The notes under the pieces are model-generated. The model had not been told where the DNA came from and did no database searches. It worked only from the letters and a program-made list of their open reading frames with translations. Shown here piece after piece: positions 32,935 to 42,705 of a DNA stretch of 64,000 bases; position 1 is the stretch's first letter, and every line of letters starts with the position of its first letter. The DNA comes from Amoebophrya sp. A120 (Eukaryota; Sar; Dinophyceae; Syndiniales; Amoebophryaceae), in the NCBI GenBank assembly GCA_905178155.1, contig CAJINV010000001.1:8029599-8093598 (forward strand). The letters run 5' to 3'. The position numbers were made by a program, and so were the translations under genes.

Positions 32935-33486
32935 ATGTCGGGCGCATCACCGGAAATAGTGGTCACGCGTGCAATGAAGGCTTTGCAGACTGGGGTGCAG
33001 CGGCTCCAGGCGCCAGTGGCGAAGGGATTTCAGCGGGGTTCGAAGATGCTCGGTTTTCCGACGGCAAACATGGAAATTATGTGGGACCTCGAGGGCCAAC
33101 CGGGCCAGCTTACGCCCGCGCAAAAAACGCTGCTCGACTTCATGAACACACACCCGTGCGGAATATACTACGGGTGGTGCCAAGTGCCTGACGTAGACGA
33201 GACAGTACACAAGGCCGCAGTTTCGATTGGTTGGAATCCGACGTTTAAGGACGTGAAACAGAAGGTAATCGAGCCTTGGATTTTGCACGAGTTTGACCGC
33301 GACTTTTACGGGGCGGAATTGCGCCTGTTGCTGTGCGGGTATGTGCGGGAGGAAATCGATTTTCAAGGCAACTTTGAACTTTTGGTTAAAGCAATCAAAG
33401 AAGACGGCGAGTTCTGTGCACAGGCATTGGATTCGTGTCTGGAAGCGAAAAACGACGCTTTTTTTCTTAACAGTGGAAATAGCTGA
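32935..33486 (+). CDS. RFK: Riboflavin kinase
   Basis: 183 residues, single exon, about the length of stand-alone eukaryotic flavokinases. It converts riboflavin and ATP to FMN (EC 2.7.1.26). Family motifs in order: RGSKMLGFPTANM (nucleotide-binding PTAN motif, residues about 34-46), GIYYGWCQV (about 82), AAVSIGWNPTF (about 99-109), EPWILHEFDRDFYGAELRLL with the catalytic-type Glu/Asp region (about 118-137), and CGYVREEIDFQGNFELLVKAI (about 139-159). The SIGWNPTF and LH-F-DFYG blocks are diagnostic. The protein lacks an FMN adenylyltransferase or HAD partner domain, so it resembles the yeast/human monofunctional enzyme. The start ATG 32935 gives a normal short N-terminus. No introns or anomalies are seen. 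Confidence 0.95.
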   Translation: MSGASPEIVVTRAMKALQTGVQRLQAPVAKGFQRGSKMLGFPTANMEIMWDLEGQPGQLTPAQKTLLDFMNTHPCGIYYGWCQVPDVDETVHKAAVSIGWNPTFKDVKQKVIEPWILHEFDRDFYGAELRLLLCGYVREEIDFQGNFELLVKAIKEDGEFCAQALDSCLEAKNDAFFLNSGNS

Positions 33487-34038
33487 CACTGCAACCGCAG
33501 GCTTTTTACTGTATGGGCAACATATCAACAGGAGCATGGGAATTCAGTTCTTCTTGTTTATCTCTCTTGGTTCGCCATTTCGATGGATTTTTCCTCATGT
33601 TCAAATCGAATACCGTTCTACCTCGGCGGCGTTGGTTCGCGTCGTCGGTCGACTTTTTGCGAATGATCGCTTAGTAGACACCAGTGCAGACTTCCTTCTC
33701 CTTTGGCGTCCGGAATGAATGCTTCGCCATTCGTCCAAAAGTGTTGAAATGAGGATCGCTTTCTGTTTTGGAAGGCTAAGCCAACGGATCAGAGGTTCCC
33801 GCTTCAGTTTATCGCTACGGACATAGAAGATCCATGTTCACATTAGAGACAGAAAAATCGAAAGAAATCTACTAACTTTTTGTTTGGTGAAGGTTCTGGT
33901 ACGTCCACTACTCAGAGGTCCTTTGTCTTGACGTTTGGGATTTGTGATGTAGCTCTGTTTCTGATTCAGATCCACTTGTGCTGTCATTTTTGACGTCGTT
34001 GAGCAAGGCTAGGCAGCTGCAGCAACGGAACCGGCACG
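33487..34038. other. Spacer
   Basis: About 550 bases with no recognised gene. The short frame 33293-33718 is an out-of-frame continuation of the riboflavin kinase region. Confidence 0.45.
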
Positions 34039-35711
34039 ATGTTGAGCTCGGGAGGGAAAAGAGAGGGACAGGCGGAGGACTGTAGCGAAGCGGCGTCCCC
34101 GGACCACAAATTGCGGAAGACCTGCTCAGACGCGGGAGAAGGGGTGAGTAGTTCTTGTCACCTTTTGTCTGTGTGTTTTTTGTGAGCGGATTCATTGGAA
34201 GTGGTAGTTGGCATAGGAACAAAACATAATGTAACACAGGGCCGATCGTCTTCATTCTGCGGCGCTGACAACAAGATTCCTGTGGATCCTTCTAAGTTTG
34301 GCATAGCGTCTGCTTCCGCGTCGTCCTCTTCTTGCTTCTCCGACCAAAACAAAATTTTGTTGAATGGGACAAATGGTAATGGCAGTTGCAGTGCCGGCGC
34401 TGCCTCTCGGGATTCGCCACCGGCAGTTCCCAATCCCATTGAAGGGTCTAGGGACTTCGAGGAGAAGAGAGCAAGAGTTGTACTTTCTTGTTGCCGACGA
34501 TCGATGTTCACTTCCGTGTATTGCCCTACATACTAGAATGACAAGTAGATGCATCGCAGGAAGCACAAGCGGGACATTGCAAAATGGAAAATGTATTCTT
34601 CTAAATAACATTGTGTACTATCAATCTCGAACAGGATTCAGCGGGTCCGTCTGAGTTTTCGGAATCGGAATTTTTTCTCGACCCGTATGCGTTTTCTCAT
34701 GCGCCGCGGGGATTTTTCCCTGCTCCGGGTGGCTTAGGGCAGCAACAGCAAGAACAGCATGAACTCAACGACCTCAACGAGCAGCAAGCGCCGTGTCCCA
34801 ACAAAACGTACGAGAAGGGGGCATTGTCGATGTTCTACGACCGGGCTGCGCTGGAGGTCGACGGAGCGCTGAACACGTGGAAAAAAGGCAGCGTGCGGCT
34901 GATCCGGATCTCGCACGCGTTGCCTGGCATCGAAGAGATTTTTCCGTACCTGAAAAAGGATGAACGGTTTTTCGCAGAAAACGGCCAGCCCCGCCGCAAG
35001 GTCGACGGAACCGCCTTGGCCGAAGCTATGTGGGAGCACGCGGGAGACACTACGAAGGAGGGCATGCGGAAAGACGAGTTTTGGTCGGGAAAAAGCAAAG
35101 AGAAAAACGTCAGAGAGTGCTGTAGTAAAATTCCGCGGGGCAGTGTGAACTGGCGGGACTCGGCCGAGTTCAAAAAGCTCGCGGAGTACCAGCGCAGCTT
35201 CTGGCGCGAGTTCTCGCAACCCGTGGGCAGTTACGTGCTGGTCAAAGTGCCCAAGGACGTCGGGGAAAGCCCCGCGTGGCTGTGCCGCGTAGCCGTGGCC
35301 GAGCCGGTCTACAAGTTTTTGCCGCACTTTAAAGCTAACAAAGATCGGAATAAGAACGTAAGCAAAAAAGTGTATTCTCGGGCGTTTCGGGTGGTCAAGG
35401 TGGTCGCAGAAGTCGATGTGGCGTTTTCCCGGGACCTTGTGACCCACCTACAGACCAACTGGAACCTGGACGACGCTAGGCTGGCCAAGCTGCTCGACCA
35501 CTGTGGAATTACCGGGGGAAAAATGGAAGGAGGAAGCGCAATTGGCGATGGCGATTTAACGAGTTCTTCGTCGTCTTTGGAAGAAGTGCAGGCTGAGGAA
35601 TCGCCCGAGGATTATGAGAAGGATGTTGAAACGGGCACAAGCGACAATGAGCAGGAAAAACGCGGCCCTCACAGCATCCTTGATGATGTAGACGAGGATC
35701 TTTTTCTGTAA
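34039..35711 (+). CDS. Unknown protein, three exons
   Basis: Proposed exons 34039-34143, 34240-34479 and 34635-35711 give 473 residues. All junctions are phase 0: GTGAGTAG...AACACAG, then GTACTTTC...CGAACAG. Exon 2 is Ser-rich and polar (DNKIPVDPSKFGIASASASS). Exon 3 holds an ordered core: KGSVRLIRISHALPGIEEIF, a Lys-rich helix, VNWRDSAEFKKLAEYQRSFW, then beta-like SYVLVKVPKDVGESPAWLCR and FRVVKVVAEVDVAF. A Glu/Asp/Ser tail ends the protein. Without the first two exons the third has no ATG near its beginning, which supports the spliced model. No domain is recognised. Confidence 0.6.
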
Positions 35712-35881
35712 ATGCGGATGTCACTTATAGATACGTAGCGGTTTGGTTTGTGATTGAGATTTCAAGAAAATGAATCTAAAACGTAGAGTGATAAAAAAAT
35801 ACCTGTACTACACTGCTACGATGTAGACCGAGGCGATCCATTCTTCTTTGTTTTTCCGAAACCAATGTCAGAGCCAACGCC

Positions 35882-36484
35882 ATGGAAAAGTTTGGCGACA
35901 TCAAAACAGGTCTACGATCTGCCATCCTTTTCCTTGTTCGCAAAAATGCCTGCAAATCCACATACTTTATCTCCTTAGGCTCGGCGCGCCGGGTCGAAGA
36001 CGAACTGAGGGAGAAAACCCCATGGGGCAGGCAGGCGCAGGAAGATCTCGATTTTTTCGGGATCCCGTTCCAAGTACTAAAGGACACCAAGCCTACGGGC
36101 ATAGCAATTCGAGCAACACTAGAGAAGAGCAAAACTGTCCAGCCCGTGCGGAAAAAGCGCGGGGCGCCAGCAGGCAGACCCAAGACAGCGAAGCGGACCG
36201 CGATGGAGGAAGAAAGACGACAGCGACTAGACAAGCAGCGGGAAGAAAACGCGGAGCGGGAAAAGACGATACTAGTGCAAATAAACGGCAAGGCGTGGCA
36301 CAGGAGGCCGCGGTCCACATACAATTACTCAGTGGAAACAGATGGCGGCGAAGCAATAACCTTCCGCATAAGCAATTTTTACTTTTGTGAGAACAGCGGC
36401 ATGGAAGAGGCGACGGTCTACGGCAGGGTTTTCCGGCAAGACCAACAGGACAAAACCTGGACCGCTGTCGACCCCATTGCCTGA
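35882..36484 (+). CDS. Unknown 200-residue basic protein
   Basis: Start ATG 35882. The middle is a Lys/Arg/Glu-rich helix (RKKRGAPAGRPKTAKRTAME, then EEERRQRLDKQREENAERE). The C-terminus is beta-like (TYNYSVETDGGEAITFRISN). GAPAGRPK resembles an AT-hook core, which would suit DNA binding, but only one copy is present. Residues about 10-33 may be an unrecognised 69-nt intron (35910-35978, GTCTAC...CCTTAG); it is a multiple of three, so both readings stay open. No family is recognised. Confidence 0.5.
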   Translation: MEKFGDIKTGLRSAILFLVRKNACKSTYFISLGSARRVEDELREKTPWGRQAQEDLDFFGIPFQVLKDTKPTGIAIRATLEKSKTVQPVRKKRGAPAGRPKTAKRTAMEEERRQRLDKQREENAEREKTILVQINGKAWHRRPRSTYNYSVETDGGEAITFRISNFYFCENSGMEEATVYGRVFRQDQQDKTWTAVDPIA

Positions 36485-37006
36485 GGAAGAGGAGGAAGAA
36501 GAATGAGGAAACGAGAGGAGCAATCCTCTGGCACCTAGATAACAGAACGCTGCACATCTGAAAGAGTTTCTTGAAAAATTTCGAAGAACAAAAACGTAGT
36601 CAGATTTAAAGCAGAAGTTCAGTCAGTTCAGTCAATGACGATGGCAAAGGGGACATCGTGGGATCCAGGTGATGCAAAGACTAATGGCAAACTGAAACTC
36701 CAACGCCAACCCAATCGAAAAGTGCGTAATGCTCAGAAAGCACAAGTCTGAAACGCGGTCGGGCTCCCACATCTTTCTCTCTTTTCAAAGTCAACGACTC
36801 ATGTTTTTTGATTCTACACAGTGCCAGATAAAAGTAACATATTCACAAATACATAGAAGTCGTCAACAACACCATGTTCTCGTCAATTAAGACCCTAAGA
36901 ATTTTCCTCCCCCACCCCTCGCTTTTTCGGTGACCACTGTAGCCCCAAAAAACTTGTTATCCACATAGTTGGCACATCAATCTCAATTAGCACTAGCACC
37001 ACCACC
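36485..37006. other. Spacer
   Basis: About 520 bases with no gene recognised. It is rich in CA/AC runs near the downstream start, with CACCACCACC just before ATG 37007. Confidence 0.5.
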
Positions 37007-38347
37007 ATGGCAACCGGGCGTCAGCAGCAGGCCGGTATCGGTCTGGGGATTGTCGGGGACGGCAAGGGCTGGTCCGGCGCGGCGACGCGATCGGATGGTC
37101 TCGCGAACCGGTCGGACAAGATCAACAGACTCCGGCCGCAAGTCTACCTGGACATCACCGTGAACGGGGACAAACTCGGGCGGGTCACCTTCGAACTCTT
37201 CGCCGACGTGACGCCAAGAACTGCAGAAAACTTCCGGCAGCTGTGTCTCGGGGTCACCGGGCGCGTGACCAAGAAGAAATCCCGGCCCTTGGGCTACAAG
37301 GGCACGAAGTTTCACCGCATGATTCCGGATTTCTGCCTGCAGGGAGGGGATTTAGACCACCTCTCCGGGCGCGGCGGGGAATCCATCTACGGCGAGAAGT
37401 TCGACGACGAGAACTTCCAGATGAAGCACGACAAGTCCTTCCTGCTCTCCATGGCAAACAGCGGGCGGAACACGAACGGGTCGCAGTTCTTCATCACCAG
37501 TAAAGCGTTACCCTCGTTGGACGGCAAGCACGTGGTGTTCGGCGAGGCGATCGCGGGGATGGACCTGCTGCTCAAAATGGAGGGGTACGGGTCGCGGAGC
37601 GGCGCGCCATCCCGAGAGGTGGTCATCGCGGACTGCGGCGAAGTGTCGGGCACGGCGGCCTGGCAGTTCCGGGAGCGAAATCGGGCGGTCACGAAGGACG
37701 AGAAGCTGGTGGATGCGCAGGGAAATCCTTTGCCGCCAAATTGGATCAAGTTGGAGTCGCGCTCGAAGCCCGGATTGTTTTACTACCAGCACGTAAGGAA
37801 CGGAAACACGCAGTTCGAGATCCCTCTAGCAAGTACGAGCACCGGTAGGGTGGAAAGCTTGAAGCGCGCAATCGCAGACCGGGACGGCGGGGCGGAAAAT
37901 GACAAGCAGCTGGCCGGCACGGATCTGAAAAAGCCGAAAACGGGAGATTCAAACCGCGCCTGTCGGAAAGACGAGATCAGGATTCTGGTTTTCGAAAAGA
38001 GACACAGGAACTTTTTCGGCAAGCCCTCGAAATCCTGGCGGGACAAAAACATCACGTTGTCACAGGAGGAGGCGAAGCAGAAGCTGGAGTTTTTGCGGGA
38101 GAAAATGAAGAACGCCCGAATCGGGGGCGGCGACACAGCGCTCCGGACAAAGTGGCTCAATTTCTCCTCGCTGGAAAACGACTGCGACAAAGCCAACTGG
38201 ACCATTGGGCCGGTCAAGCGGGGAGGGTTGATAAGTCTGGGTTACGACAAAAAGATCGAGGAACTCGCCTTCTCGCTGAAGAAGGGCGATCTCAGCGAGT
38301 GCACCGACATGTTTAACGCACAGATTATGATGTTTAGGATCGAATAG
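37007..38347 (+). CDS. Dual prolyl isomerase: cyclophilin-WW-parvulin fusion
   Basis: 446 residues in one exon. Residues about 45-215 are a cyclophilin: [20 protein letters not shown] has the catalytic Arg, Phe and Gln, and [15 protein letters not shown] and [10 protein letters not shown] follow. The Trp that contacts cyclosporin in CypA is Ser here (ALPSLDGKH). Residues 242-275 are a WW domain ([20 protein letters not shown]), with Phe replacing the second Trp (TQFEIP). Residues about 322-446 are a Pin1-type parvulin: [11 protein letters not shown], the Cys of NDCDKANW, then [14 protein letters not shown] and QIMMFRIE. The two Pin1 active-site His positions appear replaced by Glu and Gln. 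The cyclophilin is predicted active; the parvulin may be weakened or a binding domain. Human Pin1 has WW-parvulin only, so joining to a cyclophilin is unusual. Confidence 0.9.
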   Translation: MATGRQQQAGIGLGIVGDGKGWSGAATRSDGLANRSDKINRLRPQVYLDITVNGDKLGRVTFELFADVTPRTAENFRQLCLGVTGRVTKKKSRPLGYKGTKFHRMIPDFCLQGGDLDHLSGRGGESIYGEKFDDENFQMKHDKSFLLSMANSGRNTNGSQFFITSKALPSLDGKHVVFGEAIAGMDLLLKMEGYGSRSGAPSREVVIADCGEVSGTAAWQFRERNRAVTKDEKLVDAQGNPLPPNWIKLESRSKPGLFYYQHVRNGNTQFEIPLASTSTGRVESLKRAIADRDGGAENDKQLAGTDLKKPKTGDSNRACRKDEIRILVFEKRHRNFFGKPSKSWRDKNITLSQEEAKQKLEFLREKMKNARIGGGDTALRTKWLNFSSLENDCDKANWTIGPVKRGGLISLGYDKKIEELAFSLKKGDLSECTDMFNAQIMMFRIE

Positions 38348-38591
38348 GTTGCAGCTTCTGCGCTCATTTTAACGTCCATCGCGTATAACGGCGAGGCAGG
38401 CTGTGTCCTGCGTTCTTTCTCAACGACAACAAAAAGAAAAACAGCAAACAGATAAGACAGAAGCAGGCGCGGCGCTGACTCGTGTTCGTGGATTTGGTTT
38501 AGTTGTTGCACTCCGGGTAAAGTCTTAGGTGAGAGAGAAGAATTCCTTTCCTGATTTATGAGACAGTTACCGGAACGAAGCCGATTCTCGT

Positions 38592-41108
38592 ATGGCAATG
38601 GCGATCGCGGAAGTCGCCGAAGAGAGATTGATCAGCATCTTTGCGGACGCTCTTGCGCCGAAATCAAAGACTTGCTTCCGTCTGGTCCGTTGTTTCAGTT
38701 TAACTCAGTTTACTTTGCTCTTTGTGCTTGGTTTTTGTGTAGCAGAGTTTCGTGTAATTCGAGCGCATACTACAATATCAACTTCGCAAGCATTTTTTGT
38801 TCTCGACAGGATGCTGTTTATTCCGCGCGGTCGGGGCTGGCAGCAGCCCGAGCAGAACGACCAAGTGGACCCGCAGCGGCGGCGCTACAGCGGTGTGATC
38901 TCCTTCTTGTTGATGATGATGTTCCTGTCGCTGCTCTTCAACCGCGACAAGCGCGGCCCCGACGGGAGGAACGGCAGCAGTAACGACCGGGAGGGGTGGG
39001 CCCGGAATCCGCCACCGGAGGAGATGAAGAACCTGGTTTACCCCTGGGACGCAGCGGGTTTGCCGGCCGAGGCACGGCTGCTGTACGTCGGGCCCGCGAG
39101 CACGACGGAGCCATTGATCGCGGAACACGATCGAGTTCTTGCGCCGCAGAATGCACGAAGACTCGTATGTAGTCCCGCAGTGGCGAAAAAGGACGCTTCG
39201 TCAAAGTCTGCCGGTGCGAACTCAGGAAAGGATAACAAGGAGGAACGAGAAAGTAATACTCGGCCAAGCGAGCCTGGGTGCGGCGAAAGCAGTAAGACCT
39301 GCCGACAACGTATGCTACAGGCCAACGACAAGTGGGCGTGTGAGACTCTGGTTCCGAAGTGGGGGAGGAACCTGCTCGTAACGGCAATAACACCGCCGAA
39401 AACTGTGCCGGAGGAAAGTAAAGGCGATGCGAAAAAAAGCGCACCAAACAAGCCGACGATATTACTGAACAGCACAAGCGCGCCGGACACCACGGGCCAG
39501 GCGGCACAGCGCGACTTTGAATTTCTTCTGGGCACGTTTTCCGCGTCGCGTCCAAAGTTACAAGAAATGAACAAGAAGTTGATGCAAAGTAGCTCTAAGG
39601 CAAGAACAGAGAAAATTACGCGCCGTCTGCCGACTAGTAGTGCCGGGGGCACTAGCACTCCTATCGCGATACCAAATACTAATAAAACCACTATCGTGTG
39701 GTCGCCGCGTTTAAAAATGCTCCTGAAAACGTCTCACGTGCTGGTAGAGCCACCGGGAAACGCGGTCTCTGCGGACGAAGATGACTACGTCGCCGACTAT
39801 GAGCCGAAACTTCTCCCCGTCCGGGTTGATGGAGGTGCAGCTTCCGAAGCTGCCGACTCAGCACCAATCTTCGGCGACTTTTTTAGGAAAAGGCACGATT
39901 CAACATCCACTTCAGGAGAAGACGCCACAGGGAGTAGCTCGTCGAAAGTACAACCAGGTCACGACGACGCAGAGCTGACTTTGAAGGTCAACAAGCGGAG
40001 CTATTTCACGGATGGTACGTTGCTGGGGACCGTGCTATCCACGATTTTCAGTCCGGACGTTCGCGGGGCCGCGCTCGTGGGAGCAAAGTGGCTCGACGTC
40101 GGAGCAAGCTTGCTGCAGCAGCAGTTGAGACTGGGAGGTTCGTCGGAGGCAGGAGCTGATGATTCGGAGGACACTTCGTCAAAAAGCACGAGTGTAGTGC
40201 AGGAAGTAGTGCGGAAGTCAGAAGACGGCGCCGACACCACGCTGCCCGAATTTCGAGCTCTTGACCAGCAGACTCGCTCCCCAAGAAATACCGATCTTGT
40301 TCGACCTCCCACTGGGAACGAAATAAGCATTGCTCGCGAGGATGCCGTCGTTCCCGGGCCGCAGCTTGGTGCTGGAAGAAGCATGCTCGAAAAAACCGAG
40401 GAACTTCGGCCGAAGGAGAGCTTTCTGTGCTTTGTGGACCTTGCGAAGAAGAGATTGCGAGGGCAGATTTCCCAAAGTGTGGTCGGAACGCTTGTGCACG
40501 CTTTTTTTGATGCAGACACGCGAAAACTAGTCTTGGTCTTCCGAAACGCCGACCGCATCGAGGTTCTCACCATAGACGCAGAGAAGATGAACAGAGCGAC
40601 CGGGAAGGCGTTCACTAGTAAAATAACCAGGAGCAGAAGCTTATTACCAGTGGCGCTCACCGCAAAAACAGATAGGAAAAACGACGATGATGCCAACGCA
40701 ATAGCTGCGCTTGATGAAGAACCCTCAAGGCAAGTAGCGGACGATCAATCGCAAGAATCTCATATGTCATCTTCGCCTACAGCAGCAGTCGCTTCTGGAA
40801 GAAAATTGGCACAACCAGAGGACGAGAATTCCCCCGTTCGCCGGTTTTTCTTCCGGTCCACACAGAGTCTGTATCTGGTGCAGGCGCCGGTAACTTCTGG
40901 ATACGTGGTTTTTGTGTCCGGGCAGCGCGTGGCAATGGTGCTTTCCCTTCGCGAGAATAAGCTCATCGAAGAGCGGTATCTGCCCTGGAGCTTTCTGAGC
41001 CAGGACCTGGCTCGGGTGCGGCGAAGAATACCGGACCGCTACGTGCAGAGTTCGGTAGCAACTGAAGAAGTTCTGAAACCCTGCCCGAAGTGCTGCGGAA
41101 TGGAGTAG
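38592..41108 (+). CDS. Membrane-anchored protein of unknown function
   Basis: 838 residues from ATG 38592. Two hydrophobic segments lie near the N-terminus: LTQFTLLFVLGFCVA (about 37-51) and VISFLLMMMFLSLLF (about 101-115). The rest is a long Ser/Thr/Lys-rich region with beta-like islands: SYFTDGTLLGTVLSTIF, then FLCFVDLAKKRLRGQISQSV and LVLVFRNADRIEVLTIDAEK. The C-terminus has QSLYLVQAPVTSGYVVFVSG and ends in CPKCCGME. A strong AG acceptor just before an in-frame ATG at 38811 (TGTTCTCGACAG) suggests the N-terminal 73 codons could be leader or intron; the protein would then start MLFIPRGRG with one membrane anchor. The repeating beta islands recall a propeller or Ig-like fold, but no domain is identified. 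Confidence 0.65.
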   Translation: MAMAIAEVAEERLISIFADALAPKSKTCFRLVRCFSLTQFTLLFVLGFCVAEFRVIRAHTTISTSQAFFVLDRMLFIPRGRGWQQPEQNDQVDPQRRRYSGVISFLLMMMFLSLLFNRDKRGPDGRNGSSNDREGWARNPPPEEMKNLVYPWDAAGLPAEARLLYVGPASTTEPLIAEHDRVLAPQNARRLVCSPAVAKKDASSKSAGANSGKDNKEERESNTRPSEPGCGESSKTCRQRMLQANDKWACETLVPKWGRNLLVTAITPPKTVPEESKGDAKKSAPNKPTILLNSTSAPDTTGQAAQRDFEFLLGTFSASRPKLQEMNKKLMQSSSKARTEKITRRLPTSSAGGTSTPIAIPNTNKTTIVWSPRLKMLLKTSHVLVEPPGNAVSADEDDYVADYEPKLLPVRVDGGAASEAADSAPIFGDFFRKRHDSTSTSGEDATGSSSSKVQPGHDDAELTLKVNKRSYFTDGTLLGTVLSTIFSPDVRGAALVGAKWLDVGASLLQQQLRLGGSSEAGADDSEDTSSKSTSVVQEVVRKSEDGADTTLPEFRALDQQTRSPRNTDLVRPPTGNEISIAREDAVVPGPQLGAGRSMLEKTEELRPKESFLCFVDLAKKRLRGQISQSVVGTLVHAFFDADTRKLVLVFRNADRIEVLTIDAEKMNRATGKAFTSKITRSRSLLPVALTAKTDRKNDDDANAIAALDEEPSRQVADDQSQESHMSSSPTAAVASGRKLAQPEDENSPVRRFFFRSTQSLYLVQAPVTSGYVVFVSGQRVAMVLSLRENKLIEERYLPWSFLSQDLARVRRRIPDRYVQSSVATEEVLKPCPKCCGME

Positions 41109-41875
41109 GGGTCCTGTTCAGGGCGGGCATTTCTATTGTGTACGCTTGTTAATGTTAAAGTTAATCTTCTCTCATGCATTGTTGTGGAAGTTAGTATAGT
41201 GCGAAGGCGAAGGGACAGGGAGTGCATTTTGCAGTGAGTGCAAAAATTCGTTGATGCACAGAAGTAGAAGTAGTAAAGAGTCTTGGAATACAACAATCCC
41301 GAGCACGCTGTGGGTACGCATTCGCATTGTTCTTTCAAAGATTTGGTATTGGTTCTCGTGCCTGTCGTCTTTCGTGTTTATTCTTATTGTGTCGTCTTTC
41401 GTGTTTATTCTTATATATGGCGTCAATCTTTTCACGAAAATGCGTCCATTTCATTGAATTCGTCGTCCTGAAATCGTCGTTCTTGAATCGTGTGTTTTGT
41501 CGTCCATCAAACAATCTTTATGGGTAGAAATATCCACGATCCTCATGATCATTTCCTCGTGCTGGGAGTATCGTGCCGACAGAAGTCGTCCACCTTATTA
41601 ATATGCGTGATTCTGCGTGTAGGTTTACAGGAGATGCGTAAGAACTTTCAACCCAGCCGCTGCAATAAGGAGCGTCTTCACTACTCTTCCCAGAGTTGCA
41701 CCCTCTGTTTCTACTGCTTACATCACCCCCAGAGCGACGTTTCTTCGAATTGCGTTTTCATCATGCAATTGTAAAACGAAATCGAAATCGAATGGATATG
41801 GAAAACCATACATGATCTATCTTCATCTCTAGAAGCATGGTTTATTGCTAGACTCCTTTCATAAATTCATTCTCG
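41109..41875. other. Spacer with a 27-bp tandem repeat
   Basis: No gene recognised. A unit beginning GTCGTCTTTCGTGTTTATTC is repeated almost exactly at 41364-41390 and 41391-41414. The rest is A/T-rich. Confidence 0.55.
41364..41414. repeat. Two-copy direct repeat, unit 27 bp
   Basis: The unit GTCGTCTTTCGTGTTTATTC plus TTATTGT occurs twice head to tail; the second copy is incomplete at the last three bases. It lies between genes. Confidence 0.8.
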
Positions 41876-42592
41876 ATGATCTTGTTGCGCCCGCGACCAG
41901 GCCGTCGCAAGGACGGCAGTGCGTCTACCTTTTCCGGCTTCGTGCACACGTTTTCTGAGGAAACACTTAGATTTATGTACGTGGCGACTGTCTTCCTGCA
42001 CTTTTGTGATTGGGGGCTGCTGCGCACAGCCACAGCGTCTTCGTTGATCAATGACAAGAGAACCGCCGACTCGCAAACGAGTATTTTGCGGGGCAGGAAG
42101 AGGAACAGCCGGGAGAGCAGCAGCCGTGATGGAAGTATGGCATCACGTAGATCAGGTGGTTATGCTCGACCTCTGCGAGATCGAGATGAGGAAAATAAAA
42201 GTGCCTTACTAGGCTCTCCCCGAGCGCGAAATCGTTCTCGGGGCCAGGAGTTGCTGGTTCCGTCACAAGAGACATCGACCGAGGAAGAGACCACACGGGC
42301 TTCCCCTGGTGGAAAGGGCAATCAGACTGATGGTGATGATACCGCAAAAGTTTGCAAGCTCAGCAGCACTGGTGTGGTAACAAAAAAAATGCGGAAACCC
42401 ACGAAGAAGGTCTTGCGTGCTTCCGACGACGCGCAAGAGAGACTAAGGCACATGTTTGGAGAGCATTCCTGGCGCAGTTGCAAGTGCTACGATCGTATGA
42501 ATTGCAAATATCGTCGTGCCCGGGTCCTGAAACTGGTGATGCGGAATTGTGGATGGTTGGATAGGAACAGTTCTAAGTGCATCCAAGCATGA
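41876..42592 (+). CDS. Unknown basic protein with C-terminal Cys cluster
   Basis: 238 residues. ATG 41876 is first in frame. A second ATG (41974) would put a hydrophobic segment (MYVATVFLHFCDWGLLRTAT) at the very N-terminus, like a signal or anchor. The centre is Arg/Ser/Glu-rich and disordered. The last 50 residues are Arg/Cys-rich: LRHMFGEHSWRSCKCYDRMN, CKYRRARVLKLVMRNCGWLD, ending SSKCIQA. The cysteines could bind metal or form disulfides. No family is recognised. Confidence 0.5.
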   Translation: MILLRPRPGRRKDGSASTFSGFVHTFSEETLRFMYVATVFLHFCDWGLLRTATASSLINDKRTADSQTSILRGRKRNSRESSSRDGSMASRRSGGYARPLRDRDEENKSALLGSPRARNRSRGQELLVPSQETSTEEETTRASPGGKGNQTDGDDTAKVCKLSSTGVVTKKMRKPTKKVLRASDDAQERLRHMFGEHSWRSCKCYDRMNCKYRRARVLKLVMRNCGWLDRNSSKCIQA

Positions 42593-42705
42593 TAAATTTT
42601 TCAAACGACCCTTTCGCCGGCGCAGCGCTCACAAAGAAGGTGCGCTATTGTGGGTTGTGCAACACTTTCATCTGGTCCTTTGAAAGGAATCATGCAAGTT
42701 AAGCT

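Noticed and set aside
35865-35978. Alternative start MSEPTPWKSL... for the 35882 gene
   Set aside because: The frame hits a stop at the acceptor-like CTTAG, and its splice phase does not match the downstream frame.
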